NCBI GenBank assembly: GCA_031272075.1
Contig: JAISUK010000064.1
Coordinates: 1-35,403, forward strand
Origin: Dysgonamonadaceae bacterium
Lineage (GTDB): Bacteria; Bacteroidota; Bacteroidia; Bacteroidales; Azobacteroidaceae
Direction of reading: 5' to 3'
Length of the DNA stretch: 35,403 bases
The first letter of the stretch is position 1, and each line of letters starts with the position of its first letter. The position numbers and the translations under genes were made by a program. This document shows, in pieces, positions 1 through 9,220 of the stretch. The notes beneath the pieces are model-generated. The model searched no databases. It saw nothing but the letters and a program-made list of their open reading frames with translations, and was not told where the DNA came from.

Positions 1-107
1 AGTCGTTCACAATGCAGCTCCCCGCGACGGCGCAGGGCGTCTACATCGTGCAGGTACGGCTGGCAAGCGGTGCGACGACGGTGAAAAAGGTAAAAATCGC
101 AATGTAG
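1..107 (+). CDS. C-terminal end of a type IX secretion cargo protein (partial)
   Basis: The third forward frame is open from the window edge to a TAG at 105-107 and gives about 34 residues. They include PATAQGVYIVQVRLASG and end in VKKVKIAM. The pattern GxYxVxV, then a short turn, then a lysine-rich beta strand at the extreme C-terminus is the hallmark of the type IX secretion system sorting domain of Bacteroidota (TIGR04183 type). The protein is therefore probably secreted or anchored at the cell surface, but its catalytic part lies outside the window and its function cannot be told. It converges on the sigma factor gene. Confidence 0.75.
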   Translation, partial: SFTMQLPATAQGVYIVQVRLASGATTVKKVKIAM

Positions 108-131
108 AGACGGTGCATGTACCGTCTCTAC
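104..131. terminator. Perfect inverted repeat, probable bidirectional terminator or dispersed palindrome
   Basis: GTAGAGACGG at 104-113 and CCGTCTCTAC at 122-131 form a perfect 10-bp stem, extended by a T-A pair (114/121), around a small loop. It lies between two convergent genes and its left arm includes the TAG stop codon of the upstream gene. No U-run follows on either strand, so intrinsic termination is not certain. From general memory, palindromes of the form GTAGAGACG...CGTCTCTAC recur between genes in several bacterial genomes, so this may be a dispersed repeat. Confidence 0.5.
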
Positions 132-133
132 GA

Positions 134-688
134 TTACAGGAATAATAAGAATAATTTGTCTTGAAGCCGTTTGCGGAGGATTTCGCGAGCGCGTGCCCGT
201 TGATTGCGCACGGTATTTTCGGAAAGATCCAACACAGTGGCGATTTCGGCGATGGACATATCCATGAGGGTGAGGTCAAACACCTTTTTCATCGCTTTGG
301 GCAGGGCGTCGATTTCGTTGCGAATCATGCGGTGTACTTCTTCTTCAATCACAAAAATCTCTTCCGCTTCTACAAATTCTTCCGTCAGGGTATCGGAGAG
401 GGAAATTTGCAGCATGTCTTTTTGATCGCGCAGGTGATTGAGACAGGCATTCCGCACGGAGACATACATAAACGAGCGCAAAGAATAGGCTTCGTGAAAA
501 TCCATTCGACGATCCCATACTTTGATAAAGACTTCCTGGACGATGTCGGCAACTGCCGCATCATCCTTCAGAAATCGATTTCCAAACACACATAAGGTTT
601 GGAAAAAGGCCGTATACAACTCCCGCAATGCCGATTCTTTTCCTGACCGAAGATTCTGTATGTTGGTTAAAGGTAGCATCTTTAACAT
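134..688 (-). CDS. RNA polymerase ECF sigma factor, Bacteroides sigma-70 family
   Basis: A 184-residue ECF sigma factor. Sigma region 2 lies at about residues 20-85 (DAAVADIVQEVFIKVWDRR, then SLRSFMYVSVRNACLNHLRD). Region 4 lies at about 125-175 (ALPKAMKKVFDLTLMDMS, then the helix-turn-helix IAEIATVLDLSENTVRNQRA). This matches the sigma-70 group that usually pairs with a FecR-type anti-sigma factor and a SusC receptor in Bacteroidota. No anti-sigma gene is in the window, so its partner and target are unknown. Methionine 4 (start at 679) is an equally good start; with the proposed promoter the first methionine would be nearly leaderless. Whether it acts on the adjacent polysaccharide operon cannot be told. 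Confidence 0.9.
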   Translation of the reverse strand: MLKMLPLTNIQNLRSGKESALRELYTAFFQTLCVFGNRFLKDDAAVADIVQEVFIKVWDRRMDFHEAYSLRSFMYVSVRNACLNHLRDQKDMLQISLSDTLTEEFVEAEEIFVIEEEVHRMIRNEIDALPKAMKKVFDLTLMDMSIAEIATVLDLSENTVRNQRARAREILRKRLQDKLFLLFL

Positions 689-696
689 ATTTTCGG

Positions 697-730
697 CAAA
701 GATAAGGAAAATTCATCGACATCGATCAAA
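697..730 (-). promoter_or_regulatory. Probable promoter of the ECF sigma gene
   Basis: On the minus strand TATCTTTG (704-697) matches the Bacteroidota -7 consensus TAnnTTTG. TTTG (730-727) lies upstream with 22 bases between, slightly more than the usual 19-21. Transcription would begin only a few bases before the first ATG, favouring the second methionine as start. The spacing makes the -33 assignment uncertain; the -7 is good. Confidence 0.5.
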
Positions 731-777
731 AAAAGTTTGCAGATTAACAATGAATGTAAAAATACATTTACACTTCA

Positions 778-2445
778 TCAAATTTTTTCCGAGAACGTCC
801 CTATCTCCAGATATTTTTGGTAGGCGCGACGGTAATGTTCCTGATGAAGCGGATTGGGGGTATATTCTTTCATAAACCCCTGCCCCATCGCGTCCTGTGC
901 TTGGGAAATATCGGGATAAGCGCCTGCGACGACGGCGGCGAACATGGCTGCGCCGAGTGCACAAGACTGTTCGGCTTTCGCCACTTTGATCGGACGATTC
1001 AACACATCTGCCAGCACTTGCATCACGAACGACGATTTTTGCGAGATGCCGCCGATACCGATCACTTCTTTGATGGTGATTCCGTTTTCGACGAAGCGGT
1101 CGATGATGGCTTTCGAGCCAAAAGCCGTCGCTTCCACCAAAGCACGGAAGATCAACGGAGCCGAAGTGCCCAAAGTCAAGCCGGTGATTGTACCTTTGAG
1201 CCGCTGGTCGGCATCGGGTGTACGGCGACCATTGAGCCAGTCGGTTGCCAGCAGTGTGCTTTCTTCGATGGGGATTTTTTCCGCCCATTGGGTCAATGCC
1301 GGGATGAGATCGACATCGAGTAAGTCGGTCAATGTGGCTTTTGCGGACGGATCCAGTAACTCGGAAGAAGCCACCAGCGTCTTAAACGGCCAAAGCAGCA
1401 ACTGTTTGAACCAGGCATAGACATCGCCGAAAGCCGATTGACCCGCTTCCAATCCGATCATGCCCGGAATGACCGAGCCGTCCACCTGTCCGCAGATGCC
1501 CGGTATCAGCCGTCCCTGCATTTCCTCGTAAGGGACGACCATGATGTCGCAGGTAGAGGTGCCGATTACCCGAACGAAAGCGCCCGGCTTGATCTGTGCG
1601 CCGACAGCGCCGAAATGGCAATCCAACGCGCCTGCCGCCACCGCCACTTGGGTGGTCAAGCCCAGTCGATCCGCCCATTCCGGGGTCAGATAGCCGACTT
1701 TTGTGTCGCTCGGATAAGTTTCGGTGTACAGATGCTCCCTGAAACCCGCCAACAGCGGATCGAGGGACGACAGGAACGCTTCCGACGGCAGTCCGTTCCA
1801 CGACGCGTGCCACATCGCTTTATGCCCTGCGGCGCAACGGCTTCGGAAGATTGTTTCCGGTTTGGTGTTTCCCGTCAGCAGCCCCGGCATCCAGTCGCAA
1901 TGTTCCACCCAAGAATAGGCCGCTTTTCGGATAGACGAGTCTGCACGCAACACATGCAACACTTTCGACCAGTCCCATTCTGAAGAATAGATCCCGCCTT
2001 CGTAAGCCGTATAATCGACCTCCCATTGTTTGGCTTTCTCGTTGATTTCTGCAGCTTCGACGATTGCCGTATGGTCTTTCCAAAGGATAAACATCGCATT
2101 GGGGTTGTCGGCAAACTCCGACAACAGGGCCAGCGGCGTCCCGTTCCGGTCGGTCAGCGCGGGAGTAGATCCTGTGGTATCAAATGCCATGCCGATCACC
2201 CGCTCGGAAGTCCCTTCGGGGGATTTGGAGAGCGCCTCTTTCACCGCATCGACCATCGTCTCGATGTAATCCGACGGATGTTGCCGGTACTGATTATCTT
2301 TTGGACTGCAATACAATCCTTTCGCCCAACGCGGATAATATTTCACCGCAGTAGCGATCTCCGCGCCCTCCGCCACATCCATGATCAACGCACGGCACGA
2401 ATCGGTACCGAAGTCCATGCCGATCACATATTGATTATGCTTCAT
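778..2445 (-). CDS. araB: FGGY-family ribulokinase (AraB type), probably D-ribulokinase
   Basis: A 555-residue cytoplasmic carbohydrate kinase, close to the usual AraB length. Visible FGGY landmarks are the N-terminal phosphate-binding motif GMDFGTDSCRALIMD (about 9-23), the DTTGSTP segment, AAGALDCHFGAVGA in the middle, and the C-terminal ATP-binding block GIGGISQKSSFVMQVLADV with SCALGAAMFAAV. AraB enzymes phosphorylate L-ribulose and are known to accept D-ribulose and other 2-ketopentoses. Last gene of the long operon, 22 bases after a GH172 gene. Because the same operon carries an L-fucose isomerase homologue (which makes D-ribulose from D-arabinose) and no ribulose-phosphate epimerase or L-arabinose isomerase, the expected product is D-ribulose 5-phosphate. 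The substrate is inferred; the family call is firm. Confidence 0.85.
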   Translation of the reverse strand: MKHNQYVIGMDFGTDSCRALIMDVAEGAEIATAVKYYPRWAKGLYCSPKDNQYRQHPSDYIETMVDAVKEALSKSPEGTSERVIGMAFDTTGSTPALTDRNGTPLALLSEFADNPNAMFILWKDHTAIVEAAEINEKAKQWEVDYTAYEGGIYSSEWDWSKVLHVLRADSSIRKAAYSWVEHCDWMPGLLTGNTKPETIFRSRCAAGHKAMWHASWNGLPSEAFLSSLDPLLAGFREHLYTETYPSDTKVGYLTPEWADRLGLTTQVAVAAGALDCHFGAVGAQIKPGAFVRVIGTSTCDIMVVPYEEMQGRLIPGICGQVDGSVIPGMIGLEAGQSAFGDVYAWFKQLLLWPFKTLVASSELLDPSAKATLTDLLDVDLIPALTQWAEKIPIEESTLLATDWLNGRRTPDADQRLKGTITGLTLGTSAPLIFRALVEATAFGSKAIIDRFVENGITIKEVIGIGGISQKSSFVMQVLADVLNRPIKVAKAEQSCALGAAMFAAVVAGAYPDISQAQDAMGQGFMKEYTPNPLHQEHYRRAYQKYLEIGTFSEKI

Positions 2446-2467
2446 CTTATTTGATCAAAATAACTTA

Positions 2468-4555
2468 TCAAGGTTTTTCAAAAGTCAGCCGGTCGATACC
2501 GAAACAACTTTTCTGCAATTGCTTCGGATAACCGGTCAGTTCTACGGAAATCTTATTGACGCCCCGTCGTAGCGGCACTTGTCCAAACGCAATTTCTTTG
2601 ACAGACACCTTGGGGTGATATAAATCAACATCGCGAGCCAGCAATTGTCCGTTCAAATAAATATTGAATTGTCCATAATCGGGCGCAATCGTAAAAAGTA
2701 TCCGGAACAAATAGCTGCCGGGGAAATCACATTCAAATTCAAAATCGCCGCGATCACCTTTGGTGATTTCTCTCCAATAGATCTGCATGCCATCGCTCCA
2801 CAATTCGGGGAGGTGTGTTTGAAATTCTATCTTGTTGGGCGGCAAATTGACCGGTATTAGGTTTTCGCCTTCCATTGTCAACCGAAGCGCCGGAGAATAA
2901 ATCGATTTCCGGTGTGTCGCTACCGGTTCTTTGGCGCCGGCAACATCGTTTGGCGTCGCTTTCCGTCCACCCGGCAGCATATACCAGAAGGCAATCGGAG
3001 CGTAATTGATCCGCGTGTGCGACCAATGCCACAATTCCAGGTCGAATTGGATGGAAGAGGTAAAAGGAATTTTGTCCAAAGCCCGCAAACGGGTATTGAC
3101 GGCAAATTCCGCAGCGTTCGCGCCTGTCCCTTGCGGTTGTGCGATGAAGGGATGGTCGGTAAAAGTTTCCGGACGTCCCCAGGCATAGCCGTAGTAGTCT
3201 TCCGAACCTGTTCCGATATGCGAAGGGAATGTCTCGCCATCGACGAACACTTTTTCGTCGCCTTCGCCCCACCAGGCATGGGTGGTATTAAACAATGCCA
3301 CATCGTCGCCGACATATACGCCTTTGCCTTGAAGATCGGCGAAATTCAGATCCTGAGCCAGATCGCCGGGACCGGCATACACATGCGTGTATTGTTGCCA
3401 GGTTGTCCCGAAGTGCATGGAACGCGCGTCCCATTTCCAAGCGGCATATCCTGCAACAGCATCAGAAACAACCACCTGCCGGTCGCCGTAATTATGCAAG
3501 GTAATCACACATTCCTTTTCGAAAGGCATCACCCAATAAGCGCTCATCAGGCCTTCCTTTTCCACATGCGTATACCAGGTATTGGTATATAACGGCATAT
3601 AACCGATGCCGTAGAAATCGCCCACAGGCGACCAGACCGTCGTTTCGCCGTCAAAAGCGATTTCCAGGACAGTCGAGCGCAAAGCCTGCGGCAGATTGTC
3701 GGAATGGATAGCCATGCACAATTGTTGAACCGAATAGGATCCTTTGATTACAAATGACTTGCTGTCGCCTGCCTGTAGTGTTGCATTGAGCGGAATCTGC
3801 TTGAGTTTCAGTTTTCCGGCATCGGGCTTTTCTCCCTGCAGTTGTTTTTGAACCTTTGCAATCAGCGATTTATGCTTTTTCATCTCTGCTGCCGAATACG
3901 ATACCACTTTCACGTCGGGCTGGTAGGTGCGGTAATTGATGTTATAATACACCGCTTCCGTCCCCGATTTGCGGGCACCCGGATCGTCTTCTCGCAGGTT
4001 TACGCTTTCGTATGTCACCTTGCAGCGCTGGGCGTAAGGAATCGGGAAATACAGGTTGTGTCCCCGATTTTGATACGGTGTCAGTGAAGAAACGGAAGTC
4101 GCCAACGGTTCGGTCGTAACGAGTGTACCGCTCAAGATGTCGAGCGCGCTTCCTTCGATTGCCGGTTGGGAATAGTCATCTACATAGATACGCATGGTGC
4201 CCTGTCCGCAATCTTTCCCTGCAAACGTCATCCAGAAACGGACGATAGCGCCGGGTCCTTCGGTGTCCATCATCACAAATTCTCGGCGACCGTTATTTTT
4301 TTCTACACGCAGAAACATCGAGCGGTCGTCATTAGCGAACCATCCGGGTTTGTCTTTTGCTACCGTACCTCGGTCATAACTACTGAATTGTTTACAGGTA
4401 AATGCCGGATCGGGATATTTGGCCAATTCGCTCCGGTTGGTCATTTCTTTCAATAGTGATTCGATCGAAACGGTCGTTTGTGAAAAACAAGTATTGGCAC
4501 ACAGGAATAACAGCGAAGTGATACCAAACAGTATCGTTAATTGAATCTTTTTCAT
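2468..4555 (-). CDS. GH172 (DUF2961) exo-glycosidase, 695 aa, putative exo-D-arabinofuranosidase
   Basis: A secreted 695-residue DUF2961/GH172 protein with a cleavable signal peptide (about 1-25, ending CFSQ, no clear lipobox). GH172 enzymes are retaining exo-glycosidases acting on alpha-D-arabinofuranosides or alpha-D-fructofuranosides. Two conserved glutamates lie 21 residues apart: Glu431 in WWGEGDEK and Glu452 in GTGSEDYYGYAWG. As I recall, the catalytic pair of the characterised Bifidobacterium enzyme (E270/E291) has the same spacing. The protein is longer than the minimal family member: residues 50-200 resemble an extra N-terminal jelly-roll half, and a C-terminal beta domain (about 560-695) contains DLYHPKVSVKEI, also echoed in the 537-residue paralogue downstream. 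It follows that paralogue by 19 bases in the same operon. Confidence 0.88.
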   Translation of the reverse strand: MKKIQLTILFGITSLLFLCANTCFSQTTVSIESLLKEMTNRSELAKYPDPAFTCKQFSSYDRGTVAKDKPGWFANDDRSMFLRVEKNNGRREFVMMDTEGPGAIVRFWMTFAGKDCGQGTMRIYVDDYSQPAIEGSALDILSGTLVTTEPLATSVSSLTPYQNRGHNLYFPIPYAQRCKVTYESVNLREDDPGARKSGTEAVYYNINYRTYQPDVKVVSYSAAEMKKHKSLIAKVQKQLQGEKPDAGKLKLKQIPLNATLQAGDSKSFVIKGSYSVQQLCMAIHSDNLPQALRSTVLEIAFDGETTVWSPVGDFYGIGYMPLYTNTWYTHVEKEGLMSAYWVMPFEKECVITLHNYGDRQVVVSDAVAGYAAWKWDARSMHFGTTWQQYTHVYAGPGDLAQDLNFADLQGKGVYVGDDVALFNTTHAWWGEGDEKVFVDGETFPSHIGTGSEDYYGYAWGRPETFTDHPFIAQPQGTGANAAEFAVNTRLRALDKIPFTSSIQFDLELWHWSHTRINYAPIAFWYMLPGGRKATPNDVAGAKEPVATHRKSIYSPALRLTMEGENLIPVNLPPNKIEFQTHLPELWSDGMQIYWREITKGDRGDFEFECDFPGSYLFRILFTIAPDYGQFNIYLNGQLLARDVDLYHPKVSVKEIAFGQVPLRRGVNKISVELTGYPKQLQKSCFGIDRLTFEKP

Positions 4556-4574
4556 GTTTTAATAATTAATTTGT

Positions 4575-6188
4575 TTAATAATAGAGTTTAGGATCTTTGC
4601 GCCAATCGTCATCGATATCGAAAGCATAATTTGCTACACGGGGACGGCGTTCGCGCAAACGGACGGATTCGATGCCCAGCAGTTTGCCGTCTGAGTTTTT
4701 GTTTTTGCCGACGAGCTTCAACGAGAGCGTATAATCGCCGGGGTCCGGCCAGAAATCCAACAGATGGCATTCCAAGGCTTTGACCTGTGGGTGATACAGG
4801 TCGAGCGGTTGTCCCAACGGGATGCCGTTCAGCGCCGCTTGCCAGATGCCGTAATCCGGGGCTTGCGTCATGCTCAGCAACAACCGGCGAGGCGCTTTCT
4901 TTTCTACGTGAAAAGGAATTTCCACGACCGCAAATTCCGACTTAGGAGTAAAAAACAGTTGTCCGTCGAGATAGAAATCCAGATTCCGTTGCACCTGTCC
5001 CGTACCGCCTTTGCATCCGCCGGTTTCGATCACTGCGGCAGCAGGAAACACCAGATCAATCACAGGCAATACCCGTTCTTCGGCATCCGGCACCGGACCT
5101 TTGTACGCCGGTTTTCCTGTCTGATACCAAAAAGCGGTCGTCGCCAGGTCGTCTTCCCGTTCTTCAAAACTGTGCTTCTTGCGTCCGGCCGTCTCATCCT
5201 CCGAAATCCAACCATAATGTTCGATCGTGACGCGGATGCTCTTTTCAAAGACGATCGGATCGGAGAGGTGCCATCGATACGCGGAAGTCCGCCCGCCCAA
5301 GGTGCCGTGATCGAAAAAGACCGTTCCGAAGAACGGCGTAGTCACCCCGTTTTTCAATCCCCAGGCAGACAGAAAATAATCTTCCGTACCGGTGCCCCAG
5401 ATGGAAGGTTCCTTTTCGCCGTCGATATAGATCTTTTCATCTCCTTCGCCGAACCATTGCGGACTGCGGGTGCGCACAGCGTATACCGTTCCGACATAAT
5501 GGCCTTTGCCCTGCGTCTCCAAAATCAGGTAGTCGTCGCCGTTTTTTTGCGGGTATTCCTGTCGATAATACGCATAGAAATACGGCGTATTGTCCGGCAA
5601 CGACTTCTTATAGATCCAATCTATATTATAATAGAGTAGATTTATATTTTTTGTTTTACTCTGATTCACTACTTCGATGCGGATGGATTTACGGAAAGGC
5701 ATCGGCCAGAAAGAATTGTAAGAATCAGCATCTTCTACCACGATCGGCAGGCTGATGACTTCGCTGCGTTCGCCGAAGCAATTAGCAAAGAAATCGCCGA
5801 ACGGCACTTCGATGTCGGGGGTGGCGCTACCGTCGTAGAATACGCGCAACAACATCTCCTGGTGGGTGGCAGAGCCATCGGGCGCCCAGGGGTGTCGGCC
5901 TTTTCCCAGGAACGTAAACCACAGATGCGTCACCACGCCGGGCCCTTTCGCCTCCAGCACCACTTTGGTGTCGCCGGGTTTGATTCGGGAATTATCGGCA
6001 TTGCTAGCCACGGGTTTACCGGTAGCGGTATCGATGCAGGTAGATGTGGAGCGGTAACTCCTGCCGTCGATCGGCTTCATCAAACCGGAGAGCAACCCGG
6101 ATTCAGCCTCCGAAGACGATTGCCACCGACAGGCGGCAATCATCACCAAGCAAAACAGGAAACAACCTGTTTTTAATAGCAATCGCAT
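4575..6188 (-). CDS. GH172 (DUF2961) lipoprotein, 537 aa, putative exo-D-arabinofuranosidase
   Basis: A GH172 family lipoprotein of 537 residues. The signal peptide ends in a lipobox (VMIAAC, Cys20). The catalytic-type glutamates are Glu248 (WFGEGDEK) and Glu269 (WGTGTEDYFLSAWG), 21 apart. The family segment RVTIEHYGW follows. After the catalytic core the C-terminus (from about 380) carries a beta-rich domain with DLYHPQVKALECHL and a tail rich in Arg and Asp. By its lipid anchor it should sit on the outer membrane, either side. The next gene upstream in the operon is the FucI homologue, 6 bases away. Its division of labour with the other three paralogues cannot be read from sequence. Confidence 0.88.
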   Translation of the reverse strand: MRLLLKTGCFLFCLVMIAACRWQSSSEAESGLLSGLMKPIDGRSYRSTSTCIDTATGKPVASNADNSRIKPGDTKVVLEAKGPGVVTHLWFTFLGKGRHPWAPDGSATHQEMLLRVFYDGSATPDIEVPFGDFFANCFGERSEVISLPIVVEDADSYNSFWPMPFRKSIRIEVVNQSKTKNINLLYYNIDWIYKKSLPDNTPYFYAYYRQEYPQKNGDDYLILETQGKGHYVGTVYAVRTRSPQWFGEGDEKIYIDGEKEPSIWGTGTEDYFLSAWGLKNGVTTPFFGTVFFDHGTLGGRTSAYRWHLSDPIVFEKSIRVTIEHYGWISEDETAGRKKHSFEEREDDLATTAFWYQTGKPAYKGPVPDAEERVLPVIDLVFPAAAVIETGGCKGGTGQVQRNLDFYLDGQLFFTPKSEFAVVEIPFHVEKKAPRRLLLSMTQAPDYGIWQAALNGIPLGQPLDLYHPQVKALECHLLDFWPDPGDYTLSLKLVGKNKNSDGKLLGIESVRLRERRPRVANYAFDIDDDWRKDPKLYY

Positions 6189-6194
6189 GACAAG

Positions 6195-7970
6195 TTATTT
6201 ATACAGAGGACCGTAAGCAGCGCAAGCTCGGTAGTCGGAACCTTCCGGATCCGAACCGTATGCATTCCAGGCAGCAGGACGGAAGATGGCGTCTTCGTCC
6301 ACATTGTGCATACATACCGGAATGGAGAGGAGGGAAGCCAACGAGATGAGGTCTGCGCCGATATGGCCGTAGCTGATCGCGCCGTGATTCGCTCCCCAAT
6401 AATTCATTACCGAATAGACATCCTTGAAATGTCCCTGTCCGGTAACACGCGGCACAAAGAACGTGGAAGGCCAAGTCTTGTCCGTACGTTTATCAATGAC
6501 ATCGAACACTTTGTCGGGGAAAGTGGCTGTCCAGCCTTCAGCGATCTGCAACACCGGTCCCAGTCCTTTCACCAGGTTGAGGCGGCACATGGTCACCGGC
6601 ATTCCCGCTTTCGTCAGGAATTTGGAAGAATAGCCGCCGCCGCGGAAATATTCCAGTGAAGAAGGCCCCCAGCGGGTGGCGAACAGCATGGCGTCGATTT
6701 CTGTTTCGGAGATTTCCCAGAACGGCTTCATCACCGGTTCGCCGTTGCGTGTCTGGCGGCCGGAACCGTCGAGGGTGCACGATCCGGAGTTGATCAAGTG
6801 GATGGCGCCTTCTTCCAGCATGCCCTCCGGTTTCCAGCCGGTAGCGCGTTGGATGGCTTCGGGACTCCAGTAGGTTCTGACGTCGGCAAACATCTGAGCG
6901 GTATTGGTCAGCAATTTTCCAAACAGCATCGAGACGCCGTTCAGATGGTCGTTTTCTGTTGCGAAAGCAAACGGTTCACGCACCCCATTCCAGTCGAATG
7001 ACGAATTGAGTATCGCTTCGGAGAAATCGCCGTTAGGCATGAAATCCGTCCATTGCCGTTGTCCCTGGAATCCGCCGACGATGGCATTGTGACCCATCGC
7101 TTCTTCGGCAAATCCCATCCGGTTGAGGACATCGTTGCCGATCATCAAATCCCGGAATATCAGTGTCATCTTCACCACAAATTCCCAGTCTTCGTCTTTC
7201 TGTTGACGGGAACGTCTGATGGCTTCCGGATTGTGATCCGGCAATTCGTTGACAGCACATTTTTTCTTGGTCCATGCCAATGCTTTTTCAAATTCTTCTT
7301 TGTCATAGATCCCTTGCTGTACGCGTCGGAGGATTTCCGAGCAGTCGACAAATTCGGTGCGCATTCCCAGGTATTCCTGAAGGAAGTCGGCATTGACATG
7401 TGCACCGGCGATACCCATAGAGACGGTGCCGATGGCCAGGTAGGATTTGCCTCGCATTTGTGCGACGGCGAGTCCGGCTTTGGCAAAGCGCAACAGTTTT
7501 TCCTGCACATCCGTCGGAATGGTCGTCTCGCCCATATCCTGCACGTCGCGACCGTAGATGCCGAAGGCCGGCAGTCCTTTCTGGTTATGCGCCGCCAGTG
7601 CTGCCGCGAGGTAGACGGCGCCCGGACGTTCTGTGCCGTTAAATCCCCAGATGGCTTTTGGAATCAACGGATTCATATCGATGGTTTCCGAGCCGTAGCA
7701 CCAGCAAGGTGTTACCGACAAGGACAATCCCACATTTTCGCGTTCGAACTTCTCTGCACAGTTGGCGGCTTCTTTCACGCCGCCGATACAGGTGTCGGCA
7801 ATCACGCATTGCACCGGCGACCCGTCGGGATATGTCAGCGAACGGGAATAAAAGTCCGCGACATTGCGTGCCATATTCATCGTCGTTTCTTCCAACGATT
7901 CCCGGATGCCTTTTCTTCGTCCGTCAATGATCGGACGAATTCCAATTTTTGGATAATTAGATTTTTGCAT
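6195..7970 (-). CDS. fucI: L-fucose isomerase family; probable D-arabinose isomerase
   Basis: A 591-residue cytoplasmic ketol isomerase matching E. coli FucI in length and through diagnostic blocks: [20 protein letters not shown] at the N-terminus, [20 protein letters not shown] in the middle, [10 protein letters not shown], and [18 protein letters not shown] near the C-terminus. The family uses Mn2+ bound by one Glu, one Asp and one His; the ATEND and NHGAIS segments hold likely ligands. FucI isomerises L-fucose to L-fuculose and, by established knowledge, D-arabinose to D-ribulose. It lies between GH172 genes and upstream of a ribulokinase, with no fuculokinase or fuculose-phosphate aldolase nearby, so D-arabinose is the more likely substrate here. 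That choice is inference. Confidence 0.93.
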   Translation of the reverse strand: MQKSNYPKIGIRPIIDGRRKGIRESLEETTMNMARNVADFYSRSLTYPDGSPVQCVIADTCIGGVKEAANCAEKFERENVGLSLSVTPCWCYGSETIDMNPLIPKAIWGFNGTERPGAVYLAAALAAHNQKGLPAFGIYGRDVQDMGETTIPTDVQEKLLRFAKAGLAVAQMRGKSYLAIGTVSMGIAGAHVNADFLQEYLGMRTEFVDCSEILRRVQQGIYDKEEFEKALAWTKKKCAVNELPDHNPEAIRRSRQQKDEDWEFVVKMTLIFRDLMIGNDVLNRMGFAEEAMGHNAIVGGFQGQRQWTDFMPNGDFSEAILNSSFDWNGVREPFAFATENDHLNGVSMLFGKLLTNTAQMFADVRTYWSPEAIQRATGWKPEGMLEEGAIHLINSGSCTLDGSGRQTRNGEPVMKPFWEISETEIDAMLFATRWGPSSLEYFRGGGYSSKFLTKAGMPVTMCRLNLVKGLGPVLQIAEGWTATFPDKVFDVIDKRTDKTWPSTFFVPRVTGQGHFKDVYSVMNYWGANHGAISYGHIGADLISLASLLSIPVCMHNVDEDAIFRPAAWNAYGSDPEGSDYRACAAYGPLYK

Positions 7971-8012
7971 AAAAATATATTTAATTAATAATTACTAACC
8001 ACTAGTCACTCA

Positions 8013-9188
8013 CTACTCATTTCCCCAGAGTTGCGAACCGTTTCCTTTATTTTTACGCCATTCATGACGCCAGCGGTGGATATCGTTGCCGTTGATCAGG
8101 TGTTTCGGCGCCCGAAGTTCTTTGCTGGGAGCAGGAGGCAAAACGGCAGCTTCCGACTGATACCAATAGGCCACGGAGCCGAGGTCGAGCGTCAGGTTGT
8201 TGTTGTGACCGTGTTCGATCGTCACCCGCAACGATTTTTCAAAAAATACCGGATCGTTGATAAAGAAACGATAGACATGTGTCCGTCCCAGCCAACCGAT
8301 GTCGTTATTCACACGCGGATAGCCGTAATACGGATGATAGAATGGTTCTTTTGGACACCAGGAAGTATTGAAGAAATCTTCCGTGCCCGTTCCCAGCAAC
8401 GAAGGAAGTGTTTCGCCGTCGATGAACCACATATCGTCGCCCTCGCCATACCACATCGGCGACGGGCATTGTACATAATAATTCACGCCGACGAAATGAC
8501 CCTTGCCGGTGATGTCGGCAAAGAGGTAGTTGTCTTTTCCGTCTTTATTTTCGCCGGGAGTGCCTACCAGTCCCCATTCCGTTTCGCCTTCCGGGAGCGC
8601 CTCGGTCAGTTCATGATTGTACCAGGCGTGGAAACGCCCCATGTCTTTCGCCAGTTGTTTGACTTCCACGTAATCGACATAATAATAGAAAGCGTCGATG
8701 TTGCGACCGGTCTGATTTTCTATCTCAATCCGGGCGCCGTTTTCAAACGGCATTGTAAAATACGACACCAGTCCTGTCCCGTTTCCCGGGCCGGCTGATA
8801 ACGGGAAAGAAGAGAAATTATAACGTTCGTTCCATCCTTGTCCGAAGAATGGGCCGATCGGTGATTCTACCGACGGATAGGGTTTTCCGTCCCAATACAT
8901 TTTGATGATGATGTCGTTACGGCTCATCTGTTCGGGCGGCGGCGCTATTGTGACCCAGATATGGGTGATCATGCCTGCGCCTTTCACATCAAAAATCGTT
9001 TTTGTTTCACCTTCTTTGATAAACAGGCAGTCGCCGTTATTTCCGGTTTTATCGTAACTGCTCACTCGTTTGTTTTTCATTCCTTGCCTGATTTTCGCAA
9101 GATCATACATTTCGCTGCCGAGTTCCTGTGTGATTCCGGAAGCAACAAATACAGCTAAAAAAGCCATTGATAATAGAATTTTTCTCAT
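8013..9188 (-). CDS. GH172 (DUF2961) exo-glycosidase, 391 aa, minimal form
   Basis: The shortest GH172 paralogue in the operon, 391 residues, with a cleavable signal peptide (about 1-20, VASGITQE) and no lipobox. It is essentially a bare catalytic domain: MITHIWVTIAPP and FYYYVDYVEV strands, then MWYGEGDD (Glu249) and LLGTGTEDFF (Glu270), 21 residues apart, then NDPVFFEKSLRVTIEHGHNN. The length is close to that of characterised single-domain GH172 enzymes. It ends with a basic tail after HRWRHEWRKNKGNG. It is separated by 42 bases from the FucI gene that follows. The likely role is release of terminal D-arabinofuranose in the periplasm; D-fructofuranose is the alternative known substrate class for the family. 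Confidence 0.9.
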   Translation of the reverse strand: MRKILLSMAFLAVFVASGITQELGSEMYDLAKIRQGMKNKRVSSYDKTGNNGDCLFIKEGETKTIFDVKGAGMITHIWVTIAPPPEQMSRNDIIIKMYWDGKPYPSVESPIGPFFGQGWNERYNFSSFPLSAGPGNGTGLVSYFTMPFENGARIEIENQTGRNIDAFYYYVDYVEVKQLAKDMGRFHAWYNHELTEALPEGETEWGLVGTPGENKDGKDNYLFADITGKGHFVGVNYYVQCPSPMWYGEGDDMWFIDGETLPSLLGTGTEDFFNTSWCPKEPFYHPYYGYPRVNNDIGWLGRTHVYRFFINDPVFFEKSLRVTIEHGHNNNLTLDLGSVAYWYQSEAAVLPPAPSKELRAPKHLINGNDIHRWRHEWRKNKGNGSQLWGNE

Positions 9189-9220
9189 ACTTCGTTCAAT
9201 TATTTAGTAAGTTAATCGTT

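Noticed and set aside
753..768. Hairpin AATGTA-AAAA-TACATT after the kinase gene as operon terminator
   Set aside because: Only six AT-rich pairs and no U-tract after it on the minus strand; too weak to call.
4764..5639. 291-codon open frame antisense to the 537-residue GH172 gene
   Set aside because: No family pattern; the opposite strand carries conserved GH172 motifs across the whole stretch.
7053..7988. 311-codon open frame antisense to fucI
   Set aside because: Low-complexity shadow translation; fucI on the minus strand is unmistakable.
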